The notes under the pieces were generated by a model. The model ran no database searches and was not told the DNA's origin. It worked only from the letters and a program-made list of their open reading frames with translations. Positions 10,527 to 16,974 of a stretch of DNA of 16,974 nt are shown piece by piece; position 1 is the stretch's first letter; the number at the start of each line of letters is the position of its first letter. The DNA is taken from the NCBI GenBank assembly GCA_002179805.1, contig NAVB01001639.1:1-16974 (forward strand), read 5' to 3'. The stretch comes from Acanthamoeba lenticulata. Lineage: Eukaryota > Discosea > Longamoebia > Acanthamoebidae. The translations under genes were made by a program, and so were the position numbers.

Positions 10527-11106
10527 TCAGTGGAAGAACAGCATCCACACAAGCGAGGTACCTGCACAAGGTGCGGGAGAAGAAGGTGAGACGCGAGACC
10601 AAATGCACTGTTTTGGTCGACCAAGAGTGTACCTGCGACGATGAACGGAGGAAGAGCGTTCTTGAAGGGAACGGTCTTCGTAACGAAGCACTCGTAGCCG
10701 TAAATGCCAAAGGCCACGAGGAAGGTGCCGATCGTGGTTTGATAGATGGCGACGTTGGTCGAGTCGAGCGCGCACTGGAGGGGCAAGAAGGTGGGTCAGC
10801 AAGCACGCCGGAGAAAAGAGTGGGGAATATTGCGCAAGGCGGACCTGAAGGCGGACAAGAGAAGCCACGAGCGTCCAAGCTCCGAAGAGCCTGCGGGCCA
10901 CCGGCGAGACTGGCCGAAGTGGGCAAGTGAGTACCAAAAAGAACGAAAACGGAGGCTTTGAAGAAGAGGAGGGGGTTACTCTCGTGCTTGGCGAGGGAGT
11001 ACTGCCGATCCTTGAGCGTGTTTGTGGAGAGGAATGCCTGCAACGAGCCAAAGATGCTCAGTCCGGCCACGACGGTAAGCCAATACTCAAGTGCGTTGGC
11101 GAACAT
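10527..11106 (-). CDS. ERG28: ERG28-like ER sterol-biosynthesis scaffold
   Basis: ERG28 tethers the C-4 demethylation enzymes (ERG25, ERG26, ERG27) at the ER membrane in sterol synthesis. Four exons, 11106-10980, 10909-10845, 10774-10633 and 10561-10527, join to 122 codons plus stop. Conserved blocks appear in order: EYWLTVVAGLSIFGSLQAFL (TM1 and the family Q), VARRLFGAWTLVASLVRL (equivalent to the family ARTFGxWTxxSxxIR block), CALDSTNVAIYQTTIGTFLV, AFGIYGYECFVTKTV, and the C-terminal PPFIVAGTSLVWMLFFH. Length is slightly below the usual 140 because the C-terminus stops right after the last membrane segment. The start is the first ATG before TM1. It is divergent from mitochondrial acyl carrier protein. 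Confidence 0.88.
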
Positions 11107-11282
11107 CTCTGCTGGAGGACAAACTGCAGCAGATGACGTCAGCAATCATTTGCTATGTCGACAATGTCGTCAGGAATAGGTTTTTCGTTTGGCTTCGTTT
11201 CTCGCCTGCTTTCCACTCGTTGCGGCTTGATTTTGATTTGTGCGCTCGTAATCATCATTTCACACGTCCATCGTACATCATA
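11107..11282. promoter_or_regulatory. Divergent promoter ERG28 / mtACP with CRE-like site
   Basis: These 176 bases lie between the two start codons. A perfect TGACGTCA palindrome sits at 11134-11141, 28 bases from the ERG28 ATG, in the form bound by bZIP factors in other eukaryotes. No TATA box was recognised. Shared control of two lipid-related genes is possible but inferred. Confidence 0.5.
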
Positions 11283-11723
11283 ATGAACCGCATCGCTCGC
11301 CCCGCTATGCTGCTCCGTGCGTCGGCCCGTGCTTCCGCCTTCGCACCTGCCTCTTCCTCCCTCAGATTCTCTTCCATTTCCTCGTCCGCTGCCCTCAGCA
11401 CCAGCTTTTCGAGGAGGAGCGATGCCATTACCTCTTTCGAGGTCCCGAGGAGGCACTACGGCGCTGCTGCCGGTCTGTCGGAGGCCGATGTTAAGGAGCG
11501 AGTCCTCAAGGTGGTGAAGAATTTCCACAAGGTTGATCCCAACGCTGTTTCCGAGAAGTCCCACTTCATCAACGACCTTGGCCTTGATTCGCTGGACACC
11601 GTTGAGCTCGTGCTGGGCCTTGAGGACGAGTTCTGCATCGAAATCCCCGAGGAGCAGGCCGACAAGATCCAGACCGTCGACGATGCTGTGAGCTACCTTG
11701 TTACCAACCCCGCCGCCAAATAA
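11283..11723 (+). CDS. Mitochondrial acyl carrier protein
   Basis: The single exon encodes 146 residues. The first 60 or so form a Ser/Arg/Ala-rich leader almost free of acidic residues (MNRIARPAMLLRASARASAF), a strong mitochondrial targeting peptide. The mature part has the full ACP four-helix pattern. FINDLGLDSLDTVELVLGLE contains the phosphopantetheine attachment site DSL, with Ser103. EDEFCIEIPEEQADKIQTVD and AVSYLVTN follow. It would carry acyl chains for mitochondrial fatty-acid and lipoate synthesis, and in many eukaryotes it also binds complex I and the Fe-S cluster LYR machinery (family knowledge). No introns are seen, as with the nucleotidyltransferase. The stop is TAA. Confidence 0.95.
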   Translation: MNRIARPAMLLRASARASAFAPASSSLRFSSISSSAALSTSFSRRSDAITSFEVPRRHYGAAAGLSEADVKERVLKVVKNFHKVDPNAVSEKSHFINDLGLDSLDTVELVLGLEDEFCIEIPEEQADKIQTVDDAVSYLVTNPAAK

Positions 11724-12112
11724 GCTCCCTTCCATCTCTCTGGACCCCTCTCGCTAGTGTTAAACATTGATTCTTAATTCTCACGTTGCCTTCGCACGGT
11801 GGCCGTCTCTCCCCCCCCCCCCACTCTCTCCTTTCCCTTCCGGTCCTTTCGATTCCACTGGCACATCGCCTTGCCAACCAAGTACGTCCTACATGCACAT
11901 TTTTGCGCCTAACTGCAATCATACGTGGTTGGATCGTAGCGATTCGCTCAGTTCAATCCAGTGTCCCCAGTGTTCTATTCGCTCAATTTCGTTTTAGTCA
12001 CGGACAGTCAATCCAATCCAGATCACATATCGCTTCGCGGTACAAGGCCACCTGCGGGAACCACATCAATAAAAGCAACAGGGCGTGTCACTTCATCCCA
12101 GTAGGTCCGGGT

Positions 12113-12145
12113 GGCGCAAGGCTACCACGAAAAGGAAGCGCCTTG
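12113..12145 (+). repeat. Inverted repeat, 7-bp stem
   Basis: GCAAGGC and its exact complement GCCTTGC lie about 17 bases apart, able to form a short hairpin. The flanks partly extend the pairing with a bulge. It lies upstream of the larger hairpin at 12189-12230. Coordinates are approximate by a few bases. Confidence 0.45.
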
Positions 12146-12188
12146 CTGCGCGAGTATCCCAATGACGATCCCAAAGCAGGTGATCTCA

Positions 12189-12230
12189 GGGTCCAACGGC
12201 CCGTCATGGTGAAGGGCCCAATGTGGACCC
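12189..12230 (+). repeat. Nested inverted repeat (possible structured RNA)
   Basis: GGGTCCA at 12189-12195 is the exact complement of TGGACCC at 12224-12230. Inside it, GGCCC and GGGCC form a second five-base stem around an 11-base loop, with a small asymmetric internal loop between the two stems. The combined 12-bp, GC-rich stem is stronger than expected by chance in non-coding spacer, but no RNA family was recognised. Confidence 0.55.
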
Positions 12231-12389
12231 GCCATCCACGTGAGGGCTATCTCTTGCACGTCCGTTCCTTGCCGGTTGAAATATGTTCATTTTGTCATCT
12301 TACACCAACCCCCAAGGTGGCAAGCCCCGAGGCTCCTCCATCCCACACATGTTGCAGGTTGTACGCCGAACTCGATGGCTCACACAAGT

Positions 12390-13420
12390 TCACTCCTCCT
12401 TGCGCTTGTCGAGGTAGGCGCGCAGGCTCCACGGGGCGGCCTGGTGGATGGTGAAGAGTAGCCGGGCCCGCCGTCAGTTGCGGGGGAGGAAAGGTGATGC
12501 TGGAGAGGATGGCCTTTACCTTTGGTACAGCAGCAGCAGCAGCGCCGCCCGGCTTGGTCTCGGCCATGACCTGTCGTAGCGCGGCCAAGTGGCGCAGCAC
12601 AACGCCCAGCGCGGCCTCGCCCGCCAGTCCGTGGTGCTCTGCAATCGTCATGTAGAAGAAGCTCATGAGCTTCCAAGCACCAAGATGGTTGGGGGGGGGA
12701 GGAAGTACCGAGGATAGCGCTGTTGACGCAGAGAGCGACGTTGTCCTTGTAGTCCTCATTCAAGTACTGGCTCAGCGGGCCGGCCTCAGGGTCTTCGTAG
12801 ACGATCAAGGCGAACACGTGCTGAACAACAAAGCGAGCAGAGGAAGAAGAAGAAGAAGAGAAGTAGAAGGACGGGCTTGTCAGCACGCCAGGAGACAAAA
12901 GACTGTGGCAGGCGGGGGGCGAAGATGAGGCACCGCACCTCAAGCTCATTGCGCAAGACGGGATCGTCTTTGGCGTGAGGGTGCCACTCCTTCTGGGCAA
13001 AGAGGAGCGCCTCCTCCTTCTTGTGTTGCCGTATGAGCTCGATGAAGCGCTGTGACATGAGTTTGAATCGCACTTCTGGATGCTTCTCGAGCAACTGTGG
13101 AAAAGCAGCGTGGATGAGTTTGATTGCCTCCTCGATTGCGCCTTGTCGGACCAAGGTGACGATGTCTGCACCACAGAAGCCGATCAGACCGTGAGCTTTC
13201 GCAAGAGAAAGCCTGAAGGCCACGAACCTTTTCTTTGCTGGACAGCGATGCGGAGCCTTTGGCCCTCTTCGTGCAGATTGCACGCCTCGATAAAAGCTTG
13301 GGCTGTGTCTACGTAGCAGTGATGCAGCAAATAATTCAATACCAGCACACGGACATCATAAGGATTCACTTCTACAGCCTCGATCTGCTGGCGTTCGCTC
13401 GTTGTGTCCTCCTCTTCCAT
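12390..13420 (-). CDS. LisH-CTLH-CRA protein (GID8/RanBPM kind), frame broken at a C run
   Basis: Exons 13420-13228 and 13165-12939 encode a LisH motif (YDVRVLVLNYLLHHCYVDTA) and a CTLH domain (IVTLVRQGAIEEAIKLIHAA, then KLMSQRFIELIRQHKKEEAL). Exon 12820-12709 begins the CRA domain (FALIVYEDPEAGPLSQYL, ending VNSAIL). This architecture is that of GID8/TWA1 and RanBPM, subunits of the CTLH E3 ubiquitin ligase. CRA sequence resumes in a different frame as LMSFFYMTIAEHHGLAGEA and VVLRHLAALRQVMAE, to a donor after 12520. The last exon, 12440-12390, ends LRAYLDKRKEE. Between 12708 and 12670 there is either a 39-base intron in the wrong phase, or one extra C in a nine-C run; dropping one C would make the frame continuous. 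The domain call is secure; the exon join is not. Confidence 0.8.
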
Positions 13421-13532
13421 AATCTTCCTTCTTGTTGCTGATGCAACAACTGCCGTTTAGAAAAATAATAAATAAATCTTTACTTATCCGTGCAGGAAAT
13501 AAATACATAAATAAATAGAAAAAGAAATTGCA
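13421..13532. promoter_or_regulatory. AT-rich spacer upstream of the CTLH gene
   Basis: These 112 bases lie between the CTLH gene start and the stop of the small acidic protein, both on the - strand. They contain repeated AATAA/ATAAATA motifs at about 13463-13518. They must serve as the 3' end of one gene and the promoter of the next, in a head-to-tail arrangement. Confidence 0.4.
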
Positions 13533-13914
13533 TCACTTTGGGGTGGTGCTGTCGTGCAGGACGGTGTAGGCGAGCCAGGCCACAAGGAGCACGCAAGCAC
13601 CCACAATGACTGCCGCTACCATGACGCGCTGTATGAAGCACCAGTCCCACCGCGAATGAGCACGCATGTACCGGAGACGCTCTTCGTCTTCGTCTTCTTC
13701 ATCTCCGACGAGGAAATCCGTCATTGTCCCAACAGTATCCCCTCCACCTCCACCTTCTTGGTCAAGGTGGTCGTCGCCACCATGCTCTGTCGGTCATGGG
13801 CAGGTCAGCAAGAAACACACAGCTTGTGTCACGAACTGCTGTGCGCCCCGTACCCGCGAAGGGGCGACGGCGCGAGCTATTGCCACTTGGGTGGTCAACA
13901 AGAACGCTCTCCAT
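13533..13914 (-). CDS. Small acidic protein with C-terminal membrane anchor
   Basis: Two exons, 13914-13854 and 13786-13533, join in phase 1 to 104 codons plus stop across a 67-base GT-AG intron. Exon 1 encodes MESVLVDHPSGNSSRRRPFA. Exon 2 opens EHGGDDHLDQEGGGGGDTVG and continues into MTDFLVGDEEDEDEERLRYM. One hydrophobic segment (VMVAAVIVGACVLLVAWLAY) ends about ten residues from the C-terminus (TVLHDSTTPK), the topology of a tail-anchored protein. A 63-residue form from the internal ATG at 13724 is also possible, but the longer form has an open, in-phase, acidic and Gly-rich lead-in and leaves a shorter 5' region. The family is not recognised. It is divergent from the F-box/WD gene. Confidence 0.6.
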
Positions 13915-14173
13915 GAACCACGCGGCACAGGCCCCCTCTGTCGTGGCAGGTGATCACGGCGGTCGGTGGTCCCCTGCTGTGTTGTGCTTTCTCGTGGCCG
14001 GACCTTGCTAGCGGGGAGAATGGTTTTCATAGCTCGGTATCTCCTTTTCGTGCGAACTGCTGACGTCAGCCGTCTCGTGGCCTCTGAAGCGCAAGGCTCC
14101 CGTGCACTTGACGGTAGTTGATCGAATCGTAGCCTGTGCTGCGTCTGCGAACAGTCAATTCAGTTAGAGCGAA
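13915..14173. promoter_or_regulatory. Divergent promoter with 12-bp CRE palindrome
   Basis: These 259 bases lie between the start of the small anchored protein (-) and the F-box/WD gene (+). A perfect 12-base palindrome GCTGACGTCAGC at 14059-14070 contains the CRE core TGACGTCA, about 105 bases from the F-box/WD ATG. No TATA box was assigned. Confidence 0.5.
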
Positions 14174-16936
14174 ATGTCGTTCCGGGAGAAGGCGATTGAG
14201 GCGAGTACCTCGCCTTCCTCGTCTTCAGGGTCCTTTCGCGCCGTTCGCATCGCCCCCTCTTCCTCCACATCTCCATCTTCTTCTTCTTCTTCTTCTTCGT
14301 CATCTTCTTCGTCCTCATCGTCTTCCTCATCTTCCTCCTCGTCAATAATCACCTCTTCCTCCTCCACACCAACACATCCTGGGCGAAGCGCAACAGGCAT
14401 AGTGTCGAAACATCTGGTAATTGAATGCACAAAGGACAATGAAGCCTTGACATCTGCCCTTCTCAGCTTCCTCGAGACCTTCACGTCGCCGCGCCACATG
14501 GCGCAGCACAAGCAGAGCGGGCAGTGGTACTATGGCGAGTGCCGAGTGATTAGGCATGGCGACGGGACGTCCTACAACGGGGGCGCTGGCCACAACAAGG
14601 TGGTGAGCGGTCTCTGGGAGCACAACGTGTACAAGGGCCCGAGCAAAAAGATCTCGTCAGCGCTCCTTCACCTGCCCCTCTCCTCTGCTGACCTCAAGGA
14701 GCCTGAAGACGAGGGCTTCGTCTCCCCGCCCCTCTCGCCACCTCGCGGCTCATCCAAGGACCGCGTGGCCATCACGCCGCTTCTCCAGCCCCCACTCCTC
14801 CAGTCCAACCGCAAGAGCATGACCCCGCTAGGCTCCACCATTCACGAGTTCTTCTTCCCCGACGAGCTCCTTCTTTACGTTTACAGCTTCCTCGACATCC
14901 AGTCCCTCTGCACCTGCTGTACGTTGCCCCTCTTCGACCTTCTACTTTTACTTCATCTTTACAATACTTACGCCACTACAACTTTCCACTACCCCTATAT
15001 CTCGGTTGCTGTGGGCTCCTGCTCTTCCCTCTTGGCCTTCTGCTTGCTCTTCTTCGACTACAGCCCAAGTCTCTACGGACTGGCGACGCCTCACCAACGA
15101 CGCTGTTCTCTGGACAGAGTTGCACGTACGCAAGTACGTTCGTGCTCGACCGCGCTACACACGTTTTACATGCTCCTAATGCTGTTGTGGCCCCACAGGT
15201 GGGGACTGCCCGACGAGAAGGACGAGGGGACGACGCGCGACTGGCGGGAGATCGTGAAGGGGCGATACCTGCTCGAGCGCAACTGGCTCAACGGCAACTA
15301 CCACACCAGCACCCTCCGTGGCCACACAGGCTGGTGCGCATCTTTCTCTTCTTGTTTTCTTTTTTGTTTGTTTTTAAAAAGTTGCAAAAGAAATTCGTCT
15401 TAAATGATTTAACACGATTTTCTTTTAAAAAAGGGTGACTTGCGTCGACTTTTATGCCAACAAGCTGGTGAGCTCCAGCTACGACGGCACCGTGCGCATC
15501 TGGAACACGCAGACCGGTACGCGCCCACTGCCTGCAGCGCTGGGGCCATGTGTCGACGCGCACTCATCATCCGCGTTGTTGTTGTTGTTGTGATGATGGG
15601 GGCAGGCAACATGCTGCAGACGCTCAAGAACGACTCCAACGGCGTGCTGTCGCCCGTCTGGTGCCTCCAGTTTGACAAGCACCGCATCATGACGGGCTCG
15701 TCGGACTCGAAGCTGCGCGAGTTCGACCCCAACACCGGTATCGTCGTCCCCTCGCCGTGCTCGCCTCCTCAACCGAGCACTTCACGCCCAGAGCTCACGC
15801 CAAGCCCATGAATCGGGTTCACCGCCACACAGGCCAGTGCACGCGCGTGATCGGCGGACATGACGGCGGCGTCAAGTGCCTGCAGTTTAACTCGGAGCTG
15901 CTCGTCACCGGCAGCGACGACAAGACCATCAAGATCTTTGACGTCAAGACCGGCAAGTACATCAAGACCATCAAGAGTACGCAATCTCTTCCTTAAATTA
16001 ATTAAAATATTATTAATTTAGTACTAAAATAATTATTATAATAAAAATTATTTTAATTAATCTATTAACGAAAAATTGCAACTCTTTACGTGCACAGTTC
16101 CATGCGCGGGGTCGATCAGCTGCCTGCAGTTCCAGGACGACGTCCTGTGCACGGCCTCCAAGCGGGAGAAGGCCATCTACATCTTTGACCTCCGCAAGTC
16201 CAACCACTACCAGCGCGCCCTCGAGGCCCACTCCAAAGCGGTGCGCCTAGCTCTGTCCGTGTGTGCGTGCGTGCGTGTGTGCGTCCGCAGAGGGCCAGGG
16301 CGCCGCGAGGCTGACGCACACGTCCCGCGTGGCGACGACATGCATGCAGGTGTATTGCCTGCAGTTTGATTTGGAGACGAACCGGCTCGTGAGCGGCGCG
16401 CGCGACAAGCAGATCTTCGTGTGGGACTTTGAGAAGGGCGAAGTCATCAAGAAGCTCAGCGGCCACCGGTACTTTCCCACATTTGACCGCCGCGCGTGTG
16501 TGCGTGTGCGTGTGCGCGTCTGGTGTGTCTCGTGTGGCTGACCGCACGCACGCATGCACGCCACACACACACACACGCAGCTACACGGTGATGAGCTTGC
16601 AGTTTGACAACAACAAGATCGTGTCTGGCGCAGCCGACGACAGCCTCTGCATTTGGGACATCCACTCGGGCGAGTGCATCCAAATCCTGCAGGTTCCGTT
16701 TGGCCTCTCTCTCTCTCTCTCTCTCTTGTGTGTGTGTGTTTGTTTTTAGTACAGCGGCCTCTCACTCACACATGCTTGGCGTGTTTTGTGGAGCGCAGGG
16801 CCACACGGAGATGGTGACGTCGCTCAAGTTTGACGCGAGCAAGATCGTGTCGGGCAGCGCTGACCACACATGCGTCGTGTGGGACTTCTTGCGGGGTCGG
16901 CCAGAGGACCGCGGCTTCTCCTTCTTTGGCTACTGA
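14174..16936 (+). CDS. F-box protein with seven WD repeats
   Basis: This is a likely substrate receptor of an SCF ubiquitin ligase: the F-box binds SKP1 and the propeller binds the target. Ten exons, 14174-14918, 15064-15133, 15199-15333, 15434-15516, 15606-15737, 15833-15976, 16098-16240, 16350-16468, 16581-16692 and 16799-16936, join to 606 codons plus stop. The N-terminus is Ser-rich with a pure 23-Ser run. A MORN-like stretch (GQWYYGECRVIRHGDGTSYN) follows. The F-box reads FFFPDELLLYVYSFLDIQSL, then VSTDWRRLTNDAVLWTELHV across the first splice. Seven WD units follow, with ends such as SYDGTVRIWN, SDDKTIKIFD, RDKQIFVWDF, ADDSLCIWDI and ADHTCVVWDF. The stop is close to the last blade. The blade sequences resemble FBXW7/CDC4-type proteins, but the long N-terminus does not identify a specific ortholog. 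Confidence 0.9.
14276..14344 (+). repeat. TCT-type triplet run coding 23 serines
   Basis: Sixty-nine bases of TCN triplets, mostly TCT, TCC and TCG and never AGY, encode an unbroken 23-serine run in the F-box/WD protein. The pattern is that of triplet expansion. The antisense frame would be poly-Glu and is not a gene. Confidence 0.85.
16255..16282 (+). repeat. GTGTGC-type microsatellite in WD-gene intron
   Basis: GTGTGTGCGTGCGTGCGTG-like alternation lies in the intron 16241-16349, close to its donor. It can form left-handed DNA in principle, but here it only marks the intron. Confidence 0.6.
16495..16580 (+). repeat. GTGTGCGTG and CA microsatellites in WD-gene intron
   Basis: The intron 16469-16580 starts with GTGTGTGCGTGTGCGTG units and ends in a CA run (about 16560-16577) directly before the CGCAG acceptor. 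The CA run takes the place of the usual pyrimidine tract. Confidence 0.6.
16707..16742 (+). repeat. CT then TG dinucleotide runs in WD-gene intron
   Basis: A CT run (about 16707-16726) passes straight into a TG run (about 16727-16742) in the last intron (16693-16798). Confidence 0.7.
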
Positions 16937-16974
16937 CCTCTCTGTCTGACACAAGATGCAAGAGTCTAGACGTG

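Larger units (their letters stand above)
11724..12389. other. Long convergent spacer with hairpin and unexplained open frame
   Basis: This 666-base gap between convergent genes is the longest in the window. It holds a C homopolymer near 11812-11821, an AATAAA at 12068-12073, and two inverted repeats (listed separately). On the + strand one frame stays open from 11786 to 12454, running into the next gene. Part of it reads CHFIPVGPGGARLPRKGSAL and GDLRVQRPVMVKGPMWTRHP, which I do not recognise. Codon third positions there are less GC-rich than in true genes nearby. I see no intron borders, no tRNA, and nothing like 5S, U1, U2, U4, U6 or SRP RNA. It may be a non-coding RNA, a decayed gene or simply two long 3' UTRs. 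Confidence 0.4.

Noticed and set aside
10571..10930. Plus-strand ORF over ERG28
   Set aside because: ERG28 blocks lie on the opposite strand with in-phase exons; this frame has no recognisable content.
12030..12260. U2 snRNA, SRP RNA or 5S rRNA in the long convergent gap
   Set aside because: Only very short resemblances (for example ATCGCTTC) are present; the diagnostic cores, the Sm site and the expected folds are absent.
14164..14511. Minus-strand acidic ORF with a long Glu run
   Set aside because: It is the antisense of the poly-Ser triplet run in the F-box/WD gene.

Overview
The window is nuclear DNA of a compact, intron-rich eukaryote. Exons are very GC-rich, especially at third codon positions. 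Introns are short (about 60-150 bases), GT-AG and more AT- or microsatellite-rich. Genes sit 100-600 bases apart and are mostly arranged as divergent pairs. This style, together with 27-residue GCPW-type ankyrin-like repeats, fits an amoebozoan, most likely Acanthamoeba. That assignment is inference from style; no marker gene was compared.

Layout, left to right: (1) 1-2480 (+), a RAD21/REC8-type cohesin kleisin missing its first codons at the window edge. (2) 2810-3175 (-), a small two-helix membrane protein, divergent from (3) 3284-4361 (+), a METTL21-type protein methyltransferase. (4) 4422-5140 (+), a broken ankyrin-like repeat gene. (5) 5227-7179 (-), KRR1, an SSU-processome KH protein, divergent from (6) 7341-9234 (+), an unrecognised multi-pass membrane protein. 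(7) 9271-9343 (-), tRNA-Asp(GUC). (8) 9479-10336 (+), an intronless nucleotidyltransferase. (9) 10527-11106 (-), ERG28, divergent from (10) 11283-11723 (+), mitochondrial acyl carrier protein. (11) 12390-13420 (-), a LisH-CTLH-CRA protein of the GID8/RanBPM kind. (12) 13533-13914 (-), a small acidic tail-anchored-like protein whose first exon lies upstream of the obvious ORF, divergent from (13) 14174-16936 (+), an F-box/seven-WD-repeat protein.

Most exon chains were checked by phase. RAD21, the small membrane protein, METTL21-like, KRR1, the multi-pass protein, ERG28, the tail-anchored protein and the F-box/WD protein all join to whole numbers of codons. The exception is the CTLH gene, where a run of nine C residues (coding strand) breaks an otherwise continuous frame.

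There is no operon logic here; these are ordinary housekeeping genes of cohesion, ribosome assembly, sterol and fatty-acid metabolism and ubiquitin ligation. The parts that stand out are: the decayed repeat gene; a GC-AG intron in KRR1; the tRNA terminator sharing bases with an opposite-strand poly(A) signal; the lone intronless nucleotidyltransferase; the unusually long convergent gap at 11724-12389 with a nested hairpin and a long open frame; and CRE-like palindromes in two divergent promoters. I saw no convincing new multi-gene system.
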